From contig JAEYSV010000058.1 in assembly GCA_023434365.1 (NCBI GenBank), forward strand, positions 1 through 64,000: DNA of 64,000 bases. The letters run 5' to 3'. The notes under the pieces are model-generated. The model had not been told where the DNA came from and searched no databases. It saw only the letters and a program-made list of their open reading frames with translations. This DNA is from Bacillota bacterium. Its GTDB lineage: Bacteria > Bacillota > Clostridia > Lachnospirales > Lachnospiraceae. The stretch's first letter is position 1. Every line of letters starts with the position of its first letter. The translations under genes and the position numbers were made by a program. Below are positions 33,584 through 43,239 of the stretch, piece by piece.

Positions 33584-34210
33584 TTAGTTTTTATGCTGGT
33601 AGTAAAAGATGGCGAGTTGGGTGCGGTCTCGGAGGTTTAGTTTTTCGAGGAGGTTGCTGAGGTAGTTGCGGATGGTTCCTTCGCTTAGGTATAGGGCTTC
33701 GCTGATTTCTTTGTTGTTCAGGCCTTGGGCCACCAATTCGATGAGCTCTTTTTCTTTTTTGGATAGTTCATAAGCGAGGTCGGAGGGTTTCTCTTCTGAT
33801 TTGATCAGGGTTGGAATTTTGGTGATGATTTCATTACCGAATACACTTTGTCCCATTTGTACTGCTTTTAAGGAGGGAAGAATGCTTTCAAAGTTTTGTT
33901 TTAATAAGTATCCTTTTGCTCCAATATGTAATGCTTTGATAATGTATTCGTCATCAGAAAAGGTCGTTAGGTAGAGGATTTTGGCTTCTGGATGTTTCAT
34001 TAATATCTTTTCACCTGCTTCTAATCCGCTCATTGGCTCCATTCGAATGTCCATTAACAATACATCGGGTTTGTGTGCGTCATAGAGATCTATAGCTACA
34101 GAACCATCGCTTCCCATACCCAATACAGTGACTTCTTTGCTTGCCTCTAGAATGGTTTTTAGGGATAACGAGACAAGGCTGTCATCATCTACGATAATGA
34201 TATTTAACAT
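33584..34210 (-). CDS. Response regulator, NarL/FixJ family
   Basis: 208 aa. Receiver domain: acidic pocket IIVDDDSLV, phosphoacceptor in VLLMDIRMEP, conserved lysine in GAKGYLLKQ. C-terminal LuxR-type helix-turn-helix: LSKKEKELIELVAQGLNNKE and YLSEGTIRNYLSNLLEKLN. Pairs with the sensor kinase encoded just upstream; the pair most likely controls the divergent ABC exporter. Confidence 0.95.
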   Translation of the reverse strand: MLNIIIVDDDSLVSLSLKTILEASKEVTVLGMGSDGSVAIDLYDAHKPDVLLMDIRMEPMSGLEAGEKILMKHPEAKILYLTTFSDDEYIIKALHIGAKGYLLKQNFESILPSLKAVQMGQSVFGNEIITKIPTLIKSEEKPSDLAYELSKKEKELIELVAQGLNNKEISEALYLSEGTIRNYLSNLLEKLNLRDRTQLAIFYYQHKN

Positions 34211-34273
34211 AACTTCACTCCAATCTTAGATATCTTAATATGTTTGAATAATCTCTTAATTCTATAGTTGGCT

Positions 34274-34348
34274 GTTATAAGGTTGGTTCTTTTGGAACGT
34301 TATAAGGAAGTTTCTTTTGGAACGTTATAAGGCTGGTTCTTTTGGAAT
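34274..34348 (-). repeat. Three 25-bp tandem copies of the kinase gene 3' end
   Basis: Units start at 34274, 34299 and 34324. On the coding strand each spells a version of TTCCAAAAGAACCAGCCTTA ending in TAAC, i.e. the codons for (I/V)PKEPxL plus stop. The copy at 34324-34348 is the true gene end; the other two are duplicated tails in the kinase-regulator gap. Confidence 0.88.
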
Positions 34349-35401
34349 ATTAACGAATATTTTGTAGCCTTGTTTTTTATTGATGCGGATGGAGCCATGC
34401 AGTGCATCTACTCGTTGCTCCATACTATATAGTCCAATTCCTGAGTTATCCGAGTTTGGCTTTTTCTCTGTTCCATTGTCTTCTATGATAAGTAGGTAAA
34501 AGGTATTATAGGTGGAGAGATTGATTTGTACTTTCGTCGCATTACTATGCTTGATTACGTTACTTAGCGCTTCTTTAATAATCATGATGAAACAGTATTG
34601 AATGGAACGATTAGTGATTTCATTGGTATCGCTCTGGTATTCAATCTGCAAATGAGGGAATTCTCGGATAATACGTTGCACGCTATCACATAGTTTTACA
34701 GATTCATCATGAAGATCATGAACACTTTGACGAATACTAGTCATGGCCTGATTGAGTGTCTGATTTAGATCAGATAGTTCTTTATTTTGTTCTCCATTGA
34801 TCGCGTTATGTATGGCATTCATTGCGGCTACTTGCAGAATAGACCGTGATAACAAATGGCCGACATTGTCATGAATCTCTCTTGCAATACGGTTTCGTTC
34901 TTTTAAGGTAGCGAGATGGATTTCGTATTCTTGTTTTTCTAATAAGTCTTGGTTTTTTTGATGTAACAGAATATTCAGCTCTGTACTGTCATCACGCATT
35001 TTCTTAAACCGTCCGTGTAACTCTGATATAGTTTTGGTGCGGTGAGCAAGTAGATATGAAACTAAGGTTAATGGAAAGATGAAATAATACATTGGTACAT
35101 CGTATAAAAATAATAGGATTAATTCAAATACTGTCGAAGTTGCCGCATACCACCATTTATTCAGCAGGATAAGATCATAAAGCACAAGTGGTAAGAAAGT
35201 TAGATACGTTGGGTAAAAATTGCATAATATTAAATAGAGAATAGCAAAAGCAAGACGTATCTTCGTATTATCATAGTAAAAGTTTAGCAGGCTGATACTG
35301 ATGGCAACTAGAAAAACGATTACCTGCGTGTTGTCGATGGAATCAATAAACAAATAGCTAGAGCATAAGAGCATCATAATAATACGGTCTATCAGATTCA
35401 C
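34325..35401 (-). CDS. Sensor histidine kinase, HisKA_3/LiaS-type
   Basis: 358 aa. Five or six N-terminal membrane helices without a large outside domain (intramembrane-sensing layout, residues ~1-120). Then a coiled coil, dimerisation helix with phosphohistidine RNRIAREIHDNVGHLLSRS, and ATPase domain with IIKEALSNVIKHSNA (N box) and DNSGIGLYSMEQRV (G box). The short input domain fits bacitracin/linearmycin-type cell-envelope stress sensors such as LnrJ. Upstream of its response regulator. Confidence 0.93.
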   Translation of the reverse strand: MNLIDRIIMMLLCSSYLFIDSIDNTQVIVFLVAISISLLNFYYDNTKIRLAFAILYLILCNFYPTYLTFLPLVLYDLILLNKWWYAATSTVFELILLFLYDVPMYYFIFPLTLVSYLLAHRTKTISELHGRFKKMRDDSTELNILLHQKNQDLLEKQEYEIHLATLKERNRIAREIHDNVGHLLSRSILQVAAMNAIHNAINGEQNKELSDLNQTLNQAMTSIRQSVHDLHDESVKLCDSVQRIIREFPHLQIEYQSDTNEITNRSIQYCFIMIIKEALSNVIKHSNATKVQINLSTYNTFYLLIIEDNGTEKKPNSDNSGIGLYSMEQRVDALHGSIRINKKQGYKIFVNIPKEPAL

Positions 35402-35523
35402 ACTTTAGCCTCCTTTTTCTTTCAAATCGTATATTAGTTATGTAAGTCCTTCAATACATAAGAGATCTTTGGTTATTTCTTTGTGATATTACTTACGTAA
35501 TTCTGTTTTCTATTATATCTCAT

Positions 35524-35622
35524 GTCAATGCATCTGACAAATCTCATTTGGAATAAATGACAATTGTCACATTAACTGGTGACGGTAGGCACTACCCGTA
35601 TGGGCAAGGCTTAAGCTATACT
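35524..35622 (+). promoter_or_regulatory. Activator-dependent promoter region of ABC exporter
   Basis: TATACT at 35617-35622 is a good -10, but the -35 position (35594-35599, ACCCGT) does not match consensus, as at activated promoters. Upstream lie the perfect palindrome TGACAATTGTCA (35558-35569), centred about 60-65 bases before the expected start site, and TGTCA-N7-TGACA just before it. They are suited to binding a NarL-type regulator. Confidence 0.5.
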
Positions 35623-35709
35623 ATTGCTATAAACAGGAAACGCTGACAGAACGTAAAGAGAGTATAAACCGAGTAGTTTTCTAATGAATATGTGAAAAGG
35701 AGAATTAAA

Positions 35710-36651
35710 ATGGAACAGAGTGTGGTAAAAATTGAGAACTTAGTAAAACGTTATAAAGATTTAGTAGCACTAGATCACTTCAGTCTGGATATTAAGGAAG
35801 GAGAGATATTTGGGTTACTTGGACCAAATGGCTCCGGTAAAACAACAACAATCAACTGTATTTTATCTTTATTGTCTTTTGATAAGGGGACCGTTGAAGT
35901 ATTTGGGGAAGAGATGAAACCAAGTAGTTATCATTTGAAAAAGAACATTGGTGTTGTAATGCAAAATGTTGCAGTATTTAAGGAATTAACGGTTAAGGAA
36001 AATATTGATTATTTTTGTGGTTTATATGTGTTAGATAAAGTAGAAAGAGAGAAGTTGGTTGAGGAAGCAATCAAATTTGTCGGATTAGAAGACTTTAAGA
36101 AGTTTTATCCTAAAAAATTATCAGGTGGATTACTTAGACGTTTGAACATCGCTTGCGGTATTGCTCATAAACCAAAACTGATTATTTTAGATGAGCCAAC
36201 GGTAGCCGTTGATCCACAGAGCAGAAATAATATATTAGAGGGAATTAAAGAGCTGAATCGCCAGGGAGCAACAATTATCTATACTTCTCATTATATGGAG
36301 GAAGTTGAACAGATTTGTACGAGAATTGCAATTATGGATAAAGGCAAAAATCTGGCGATGGGTACGACAGAAGAATTAAAGCTGATGATTAGAACCGGAG
36401 AAACCATTTTAGTAGAAGCAAGAGAATTTGAGGAAAAGCATATTGATGCAGTGAAGCAAATGAAGCATGTATTTAAAGTGGAATATAGTAATGGACAGCT
36501 CAAAGTAAAATGTTCTGGCGGAAAGCATAATGTAGTTCGAATTTTAAACTATTTCCAAGAGAATGATATCTCATTTGGCCGGGTGTTCTCAGAACTACCA
36601 ACACTTAATGATGTATTCCTAGAAATAACCGGTAAGGAACTGAGAGATTAG
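35710..36651 (+). CDS. ABC transporter ATP-binding protein (LnrL-like)
   Basis: 313 aa from ATG behind AAGGAG; the in-frame GTG at 35692 is less likely. Walker A GLLGPNGSGKTT, signature LSGGLLRRL, Walker B LIILDEPTVAVDP, switch histidine TSHYMEE, then a ~90-residue C-terminal extension. With two ABC-2 permeases and a divergent two-component system it matches the layout of the Bacillus LnrJK-LnrLMN linearmycin exporter (established for Bacillus). Substrate here is unknown. Confidence 0.93.
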   Translation: MEQSVVKIENLVKRYKDLVALDHFSLDIKEGEIFGLLGPNGSGKTTTINCILSLLSFDKGTVEVFGEEMKPSSYHLKKNIGVVMQNVAVFKELTVKENIDYFCGLYVLDKVEREKLVEEAIKFVGLEDFKKFYPKKLSGGLLRRLNIACGIAHKPKLIILDEPTVAVDPQSRNNILEGIKELNRQGATIIYTSHYMEEVEQICTRIAIMDKGKNLAMGTTEELKLMIRTGETILVEAREFEEKHIDAVKQMKHVFKVEYSNGQLKVKCSGGKHNVVRILNYFQENDISFGRVFSELPTLNDVFLEITGKELRD

Positions 36652-36661
36652 GAGGGGGCAT

Positions 36662-37798
36662 ATGTTTCGTCATTTATTTAAATATAAAATACTAACTATT
36701 TTACGAGAAAAAGAAATCATGTTTTGGACCTTTGCTTTTCCGCTTATCTTAGGAACGTTGTTTTTTGTTTCCTTTGGTGATATTCAATCGTCCGTAGAAG
36801 AATTTGACAGTATTCCAATTGCAGTTATAACAGAGGAAGAGAATGAGACAGTTTCAATGGTACTTACTGAGTTATCTAAAGAAAGTGATAACAAGATCCT
36901 GGATATTACGACTGCGACGAGGGAAGAAGCAGAGACTATGTTAGAAGAAGAAACGGTTGATGCGGCACTCATCGTAGGAAAAGACGTAAGTATACTGATT
37001 AATGAAAATGGATTAAATCAAAGTATTGTGAAAAGCATTGTAGATGAAATAAAGATTATTAATAGTACAATTACCAATGTAAGTTCTTCGAATCCTGGGA
37101 AATTACATGATGCAATCAACACATTGTCAGGCAAAGTAGATTATAACAAGCAAGTTCAGTCTAATGGGGAACAGAATATGGACTCTATGCTTCAGTATTT
37201 TTATGCATTAATTGCAATGACTTGTCTTTATGGCTGCTTTGTAGGACTTGAATCAAGTGAATCCATTCAGGCCAATATCACTGACCTGGGTGCACGCAGA
37301 AGTGTGACACCAACCTATCGACTAAAGCTAATCTTAGCGGATTCTATTGCATCCATTTTGTTTCAGTTTGCAAGTATCTTGTTGGTACTTGGTTATTTGA
37401 TCCTAGTGTTAAATGTGGATTTTGGTACAAAGATACCAGCCGTTATTCTAGCCGGTTTTGTAGGTTGTGTTATTGGTGTATTGAACGGAATGTTTGTTGG
37501 CTGTTTATTACGCAAATCCCAAGGAATCAAGATGGCTATCTTACTTGGTGGTACGATGATTTGCTGTTTCTTTAGTGGTTTGATGATATCCAATATGAAA
37601 AGTATTGTGGAGCATTCATTTCCAATTTTTAATCGAATTAACCCAGCAGCCTTGCTGACGGACGCTTTTATGAGTCTGAATATTTATGAAACGTACGACC
37701 GTTATATTTTAAACCTCAGTATTTTATCCGTAATGGCTGTCTTACTGTGTGTTGGTAGTTTTGTTGTGATAAGGAGGGAAACCTATGATAGTTTATAA
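36662..37798 (+). CDS. ABC-2 permease (LnrM-like)
   Basis: 378 aa. One N-terminal helix, a ~150-residue extracytoplasmic domain (~45-190), then five helices, with KILTILREKEIMFWTFAFP at the start as in ABC-2 membrane type. RBS GGAGGGG ten bases after the ATPase stop. Forms a heterodimeric exporter with the next permease. Confidence 0.9.
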   Translation: MFRHLFKYKILTILREKEIMFWTFAFPLILGTLFFVSFGDIQSSVEEFDSIPIAVITEEENETVSMVLTELSKESDNKILDITTATREEAETMLEEETVDAALIVGKDVSILINENGLNQSIVKSIVDEIKIINSTITNVSSSNPGKLHDAINTLSGKVDYNKQVQSNGEQNMDSMLQYFYALIAMTCLYGCFVGLESSESIQANITDLGARRSVTPTYRLKLILADSIASILFQFASILLVLGYLILVLNVDFGTKIPAVILAGFVGCVIGVLNGMFVGCLLRKSQGIKMAILLGGTMICCFFSGLMISNMKSIVEHSFPIFNRINPAALLTDAFMSLNIYETYDRYILNLSILSVMAVLLCVGSFVVIRRETYDSL

Positions 37799-38942
37799 GA
37801 ATTTTTTTCGAATTATAAAGAAGAATATAGGTTCCATTAGTATCTATTTTGTAATCTTTATGGTACTTACGATGGCATTTTCCTCCTTTGGTTCGAGTAA
37901 TGAAGTGACTAACTTTGAGGAAAGTAAAGTAAGATTATGTGTAATCGACAGAGATAATTCGGTTTTATCAAAAGGTTTAATGGAATTCCTTGATGAAAAG
38001 CATAATATATCTTCAATAGAAGATGATATGGAAGTAATTCAAGAAGAATTATTTTTCCGGAATGTCGAATATGTCTTGATAATATCTAATGGGTTTGAAG
38101 AAGCCATAACAGCAGGTAAAAATGTAGACTTAATCCAAAATATTAAGGTTCCGGATACTTATACAGGAGCATTTGTTGATCAACAGGTTAATCAGTATTT
38201 GAAGGTATTGCAGGCTTACCTGGTAGCAGGTAGCAAAGCCGATGAAGCTATGGAGCTTACAAAAGAGAGCTTATCAAATACAACAAAAGTGGAAGTGCTG
38301 AATAATCAGGTACTAGAAACAAAGAAACCGTTATCCTATTTTCATCAGTATTTGCCTTATATTTTCATTGCAATTTTGATAAACGGTCTAGGTCCTGTTC
38401 TGATCGCGTACAATCAAAAAGAATTGAGAGACCGTAACAATGCGTCTGCAATTACTTTACGAAGTCAGAATATGCAGATTACGGCAGGCTGTATTACCTT
38501 TACGATGTTGCTATTTGCGTTATTTATTATCGTAACCTTTGTACAGTATTCATCAGATGCATTTACCATAGGGGGAGTATTACGAATCATCAATAGCTTT
38601 ATTGGGATACTAGTATCTCTTGGAATTGCATTAATTGTAGGATATCTTGCGAAAAATGAGAATGTAATTTCTATGATGAGTAATACCATTGGACTTGGAA
38701 TTGCCTTCTTATCAGGAATCTTTGTACCTCAGGAATTTTTAGGAGACGGCGTTTTAATGGTTGCCAGATTTCTTCCAACCTTCTGGTTTGTAAAAGCAAA
38801 CAACTTGATTGATCATTATGGACGGGAAGGTATTATGAATGAAATCATTCTCAGTATGGCGATCCAACTAGTATTTGCAGTGACATTATTTGTCATATTC
38901 CTTGTAGTTACAAAGTTAAAAAGAGATAAATTACGTGCATAA
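37785..38942 (+). CDS. ABC-2 permease (LnrN-like)
   Basis: 385 aa with the same topology as the preceding permease (helix, extracytoplasmic domain, C-terminal helices). Includes NVISMMSNTIGLGIAFLSGI in the ABC-2 signature region. Its ATG, behind AAGGAGGG, overlaps the previous gene by 14 bases, indicating translational coupling and equal stoichiometry. Confidence 0.9.
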   Translation: MIVYKNFFRIIKKNIGSISIYFVIFMVLTMAFSSFGSSNEVTNFEESKVRLCVIDRDNSVLSKGLMEFLDEKHNISSIEDDMEVIQEELFFRNVEYVLIISNGFEEAITAGKNVDLIQNIKVPDTYTGAFVDQQVNQYLKVLQAYLVAGSKADEAMELTKESLSNTTKVEVLNNQVLETKKPLSYFHQYLPYIFIAILINGLGPVLIAYNQKELRDRNNASAITLRSQNMQITAGCITFTMLLFALFIIVTFVQYSSDAFTIGGVLRIINSFIGILVSLGIALIVGYLAKNENVISMMSNTIGLGIAFLSGIFVPQEFLGDGVLMVARFLPTFWFVKANNLIDHYGREGIMNEIILSMAIQLVFAVTLFVIFLVVTKLKRDKLRA

Positions 38943-38948
38943 TAAGTC

Positions 38949-39048
38949 TTGTTCTACTTGACAAGGTGTGTTATACTAGAAAAAATTTATCCAAAACCAA
39001 ATAACCACTTTATGGATAAACCAGCATTTTTATAATGACTGGTTTATC
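38949..39048 (+). promoter_or_regulatory. Promoter and leader hairpin of pyr operon
   Basis: TTGTTC (38949-38954) and TATACT (38972-38977) with a 17-base spacer. The leader contains GATAAACCAG / CTGGTTTATC (39015-39024 with 39039-39048), a 10-bp hairpin without a long T-run. No PyrR-binding anti-antiterminator loop was recognised, so any attenuation mechanism is unproven. Confidence 0.5.
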
Positions 39049-39089
39049 TTTAGGTAAGCACATAGCCAGTTGGCGGAATGGAGAAAACG

Positions 39090-40370
39090 ATGAAATTACT
39101 GATTAAACAAGGACACCTATTAGATCCGAAAACGAATCGGGACGGGGTATATGACCTGTTAATTGAGGAAGGGCTCATCGCGGACATCGGGGATGAAATT
39201 AATGAGCAGGCGGATTATATCATTAATGCAGCCGGAAACTATGTTATGCCTGGTCTAATTGACCTGCATGTTCATTTGCGTGAACCAGGGTATGAATATA
39301 AGGAAACGATTCAGACCGGAGCAGCAGCGGCAGCTAAAGGTGGTTATACGACTATTTGTGCAATGCCGAATACCAATCCAGCAACGGATAATGTACAAAT
39401 TCTTAAGCTCGTTCAGGAAAAAGCAAAAAAAGAAGCGGTTGTCAATGTTGAATTTATTGGAGCAGTGACTTGTGGGCAAGATGGTACAACACTAACGGAC
39501 ATTGCGGCAATGGCGAAGCAGGGAATCTGCGCTATAAGCGAAGATGGGAAAAGTGTGATGGCAACGGATCTCTATCTAAAAGGGATGCAGCTGGCAAAAG
39601 AGAATAATATTCCAGTATTTGCCCATTGTGAAGACCGAAGTTTAGTCAGAGGTGGAGTGATTAACGCTGGAGCGAAAGCCAAGGAATATGGATTAAATGG
39701 AATTACGAATGCAGTAGAGGATGTCATTGCTGCCAGAGACATTTTACTTGCTAAAGAAGCGGGGTGTCAGTTGCACTTATGCCACTGTTCTACAAAGGAC
39801 AGTGTGACGCTTGTGAAGATGGCAAAGGAAATGGGTCTACCAGTAACGGCGGAAGTATGTCCACATCATTTTGCTATGGCAGATGAGGAAATTGCGGCCA
39901 ATCATGGTGATTACAAAATGAATCCACCTTTGCGAAGTAGAGAGGATGTAGAAGCATTAAAACAGGGGTTAAAAGATGGAGTTATGGAGGTTATTGCTAC
40001 AGATCATGCGCCTCATGGATGGGAAGAGAATGATCAGAGCTTTGAGAAGGCACCATTTGGGATTGTAGGTCTTGAGACGGCTTTGGCATTAACGATGACT
40101 GAGTTAGTGGAAAAAGGTTGGCTGACCAAACTGCAGATGGTAGATAAGATGAGCTATCAACCAGCCAAAGTACTTGGAATTAATAAAGGTACACTGGAGG
40201 TTGGAAGTGTTGCAGATGTTGTAATTGCTGATTTGACAACCAGATACCAGATTGATAAGAATAACTTCGTATCAAAAGGCAAAAACACTCCGTTTGATAA
40301 TAAGGAAGTGGTCGGAAAAGTTCTGACTACTATTGTTGAGGGCAATGTGGTTTATCAGGGTGGATTATAA
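39090..40370 (+). CDS. pyrC: Dihydroorotase
   Basis: 426 aa, class I bacterial type. Metal-binding LIDLHVHLREPGYEYKETI near residue 55, AMPNTNPATD, the zinc-ligand histidines in HCEDRSLV and HLCHCST, and ATDHAPHGWEEND near the C-terminus. Cyclises carbamoyl-aspartate to dihydroorotate, step three of pyrimidine synthesis. Start at the ATG seven bases after GGAG. First gene of pyrC-F-K-D-E; carAB and pyrB are not in the window. Confidence 0.96.
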   Translation: MKLLIKQGHLLDPKTNRDGVYDLLIEEGLIADIGDEINEQADYIINAAGNYVMPGLIDLHVHLREPGYEYKETIQTGAAAAAKGGYTTICAMPNTNPATDNVQILKLVQEKAKKEAVVNVEFIGAVTCGQDGTTLTDIAAMAKQGICAISEDGKSVMATDLYLKGMQLAKENNIPVFAHCEDRSLVRGGVINAGAKAKEYGLNGITNAVEDVIAARDILLAKEAGCQLHLCHCSTKDSVTLVKMAKEMGLPVTAEVCPHHFAMADEEIAANHGDYKMNPPLRSREDVEALKQGLKDGVMEVIATDHAPHGWEENDQSFEKAPFGIVGLETALALTMTELVEKGWLTKLQMVDKMSYQPAKVLGINKGTLEVGSVADVVIADLTTRYQIDKNNFVSKGKNTPFDNKEVVGKVLTTIVEGNVVYQGGL

Positions 40371-40485
40371 GTAACATTAGAAATTCATAATACCATTTGC
40401 GGTGATTGGATTGACGTACCAGAGGGTATTTAATATAGTACTTAATAGTGGTAACGAAAAATTGAATATAGAAAGGAATCAAACG

Positions 40486-41412
40486 ATGATTAACAAATTA
40501 GTGAAGAAAATCGAAGAAAATAAAGCACCGATTGTAGTTGGGTTAGATCCGATGTTAAGTTATATTCCAGAATATATTAAGCAGGCTGCTTATCAGGAAT
40601 ATGGCGAAACTCTAAGAGGTGCAGCAGAAACAATCTGGCAATATAACAAAGGTATTGTAGATGCTACTTATGATTTAATTCCTGCAGTAAAACCTCAGAT
40701 TGCAATGTATGAGCAGTTTGGGATTGAAGGGCTGATAGCTTTTAAAAAGACCGTGGATTACTGTAAAGAAAAAGGGTTAGTCATTATTGGTGACATCAAA
40801 CGAGGGGACATTGGTTCTACCAGTGAAGCTTATGCGATCGGCCATCTTGGAAAGGTACAGGTAGGAAGTAAATCTTATTATGGATTTGATGAAGATTTTG
40901 TTACTGTGAATCCATACCTCGGTTCAGATGGAGTGATTCCTTTCCTAAATGTGTGTAAAGAAGAAAATAAGGGAATCTTTGTACTGGTTAAGACATCTAA
41001 TAAATCCAGCGGAGAGTTTCAGGACCAATTAGTGGACGGAAAACCTCTTTATGAAATTGTTGGTGAAAAAGTAGCTGCATGGGGCGAAACATTAATGGGT
41101 GAGACATATAGTAATGTTGGCGCTGTAGTAGGTGCGACCTACCCACAGATGGGCAAAGTACTACGTAAGATGATGCCAAAAACCTATATTCTGGTACCTG
41201 GGTATGGTGCACAGGGTGGAAAAGGCGAAGATTTGGTTCATTACTTTAATCAAGACGGGCTGGGTGCGATTGTGAATAGTTCTCGTGGAATTATTGCAGC
41301 TTACAAACAACCTGGGTATGAGAAGTATGGAGAAGCTGCTTATGCAGATGCTTCCAGACAAGCGGTTATTGACATGAAGGAAGATATATTTAATGCCCTT
41401 GCGAAGAGATAA
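40486..41412 (+). CDS. pyrF: Orotidine-5'-phosphate decarboxylase, type 2
   Basis: 308 aa, the long (type 2) form. Catalytic Lys-Asp array is IIGDIKRGDIGSTS; AVKPQIAMYEQFG and VPGYGAQGGKGEDL contact orotidylate. Converts OMP to UMP, the last step of the pathway. Start at ATG behind GAAAGGA; 115 bases after pyrC. Confidence 0.95.
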   Translation: MINKLVKKIEENKAPIVVGLDPMLSYIPEYIKQAAYQEYGETLRGAAETIWQYNKGIVDATYDLIPAVKPQIAMYEQFGIEGLIAFKKTVDYCKEKGLVIIGDIKRGDIGSTSEAYAIGHLGKVQVGSKSYYGFDEDFVTVNPYLGSDGVIPFLNVCKEENKGIFVLVKTSNKSSGEFQDQLVDGKPLYEIVGEKVAAWGETLMGETYSNVGAVVGATYPQMGKVLRKMMPKTYILVPGYGAQGGKGEDLVHYFNQDGLGAIVNSSRGIIAAYKQPGYEKYGEAAYADASRQAVIDMKEDIFNALAKR

Positions 41413-41487
41413 ATGATTTGATAAGAAGATATATATAGATAGAAGCTAGGTAGCATGTTTAGATTGATACAGACAGGAGAATTGCAC

Positions 41488-42264
41488 ATGTCGGACAAAG
41501 TGAAAAAGCAAGTAACCGTTGCGAAGATAACCAAGCTTACGGATGATGTATATAGTATGTGGCTCATGGACAGGGACCTTGCAAGTCAGGCAAAGCCGGG
41601 ACAGTTTGTAAGCCTTTATTGCAAAGATCAAAGCCGGTTGTTACCACGTCCAATTAGTATTTGCGAAGTAGATGAGCATAAGTCGGGTCTGCGTCTGGTA
41701 TACCGCGTTATTGGAGATGGGACAAAAGAGTTTAGTGAACTAACTGACGGTGATACGGTTGAAGTGTTAGGAACATTAGGGAATGGATTTGCCATTGAAG
41801 GAACGAACGCAGTTTTGATTGCTGGCGGAATTGGTATTCCTCCGATGTTGGAGCTTGCAAAAACGCTAAAAATGGCAGGGATTTCGATGACTATCGTATT
41901 AGGTTATCGCGATTCTGTGTTTTTGAATAATGAATTTGAAGCCTTAGGCAGAGTAGTTATTTCTACCGAGGATGGTAGTCTTGGGACAAAAGGAAATGTA
42001 ATTGATGCAATCAGGGAACAAGAAGTAACAGGCGATATCATTTACAGTTGTGGTCCTATTCCAATGCTTCGCGGAGTAAAACAGTGGGCGAAAGAGCGGG
42101 GAATTAAGGCGCAGCTTAGCCTTGAAGAAAAGATGGCCTGTGGGATTGGGGCGTGTCTTGCCTGTGTATGTAAATCTACGAACCAAGATTCTCATAGTAT
42201 GGTGAACAACAAACGAATCTGTAAAGATGGTCCGGTATTTGATGCAGAGGAGGTAACCTTATAA
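41488..42264 (+). CDS. pyrK: Dihydroorotate dehydrogenase electron-transfer subunit
   Basis: 258 aa. FAD/NAD domain of the ferredoxin-reductase type (LLPRPISICEVDEH, ADTVEVLGTLGNG-like barrel, LIAGGIGIPPMLELA). C-terminal [2Fe-2S] cysteines in MACGIGACLACVCK and ICKDGPVF. Passes electrons from PyrD to NAD+. Stop and next start overlap as TAATG, coupling it to pyrD. Confidence 0.95.
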   Translation: MSDKVKKQVTVAKITKLTDDVYSMWLMDRDLASQAKPGQFVSLYCKDQSRLLPRPISICEVDEHKSGLRLVYRVIGDGTKEFSELTDGDTVEVLGTLGNGFAIEGTNAVLIAGGIGIPPMLELAKTLKMAGISMTIVLGYRDSVFLNNEFEALGRVVISTEDGSLGTKGNVIDAIREQEVTGDIIYSCGPIPMLRGVKQWAKERGIKAQLSLEEKMACGIGACLACVCKSTNQDSHSMVNNKRICKDGPVFDAEEVTL

Positions 42265-43166
42265 TGAAGACTTCAGTAACCATTGCAGGAGTAGAGTTAA
42301 AAAATCCTGTTGTAACAGCTTCGGGTACCTTTGGTTCCGGTGAGGAATATAGCGAATTCGTGGACCTGAATAAACTAGGTGGAGTGGTAACGAAAGGGGT
42401 AGCAAACGTTCCTTGGGCAGGTAATCCAACGCCAAGAATTGCAGAAACACATGGTGGAATGTTGAATGCAATTGGACTTCAAAATCCCGGAGTTGATGTG
42501 TTTGTCAAACGTGATATCCCGTTTTTAGAACAATTTAATACTAAGATTATTGTCAATGTTTGTGGAAGAACGATAGAAGATTACTGTGAAGTGGTGGAGC
42601 GTCTTAGTGATACTTCGGTTGCGTTACTTGAGATTAATATCTCGTGTCCGAATGTCAAAGAAGGTGGGATTGCATTTGGACAAAACGCAAAAGCAGCCCA
42701 AGAGGTAACAAAAGCGATTAAAAAAGTAGCAAAACAGCCGATAATTATGAAATTAAGTCCTAATGTGACGGATATTACAGAGATGGCTAGAGCGGTGGAA
42801 GCTGGTGGAGCGGATGCGGTATCGTTAATTAATACGCTTACTGGCATGAAAATTGATATCCATCGTCGCACATTTGCGCTTGCCAATAAAACAGGTGGCT
42901 TAAGTGGACCTGCAGTGAAGCCAGTTGCCGTACGAATGGTCTATCAGGTAGCTAATGCGATTAGTCTGCCGATAATCGGAATGGGTGGAATTGCAACTAC
43001 GGAAGATGCCATTGAATTTCTTATGGCAGGGGCTAGTGCTATCAGTGTTGGAACGGCTAACTTTTATAACCCTTATGCAACGGTGGAGATTGCTGCTGGA
43101 ATCGAAGAGTTTATGAGAAAAAACAACATTTTGGATATTCATGAGTTGATCGGATGTGTGAAGTAA
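42264..43166 (+). CDS. pyrD: Dihydroorotate dehydrogenase, type 1B catalytic subunit
   Basis: 300 aa FMN TIM barrel. VVTASGTFGSGEEYSE at the N-terminus, LEINISCPNVKEGG with the class 1 active-site cysteine, IMKLSPNVTDI, NTLTGMKIDIHRR, and PIIGMGGI phosphate-binding loop. Works with PyrK to oxidise dihydroorotate with NAD+. One-base overlap with pyrK. Confidence 0.96.
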   Translation: MKTSVTIAGVELKNPVVTASGTFGSGEEYSEFVDLNKLGGVVTKGVANVPWAGNPTPRIAETHGGMLNAIGLQNPGVDVFVKRDIPFLEQFNTKIIVNVCGRTIEDYCEVVERLSDTSVALLEINISCPNVKEGGIAFGQNAKAAQEVTKAIKKVAKQPIIMKLSPNVTDITEMARAVEAGGADAVSLINTLTGMKIDIHRRTFALANKTGGLSGPAVKPVAVRMVYQVANAISLPIIGMGGIATTEDAIEFLMAGASAISVGTANFYNPYATVEIAAGIEEFMRKNNILDIHELIGCVK

Positions 43167-43239
43167 GAGTATTCTTATGTTACTAATAATTGTTTTATAT
43201 ATGATAAAATATAATATAACACGATAAGGAGATGTCGAT

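Noticed and set aside
38949..39089. PyrR-binding attenuator of the pyr operon
   Set aside because: A 10-bp hairpin is present, but no PyrR anti-antiterminator consensus loop or T-run terminator was seen.
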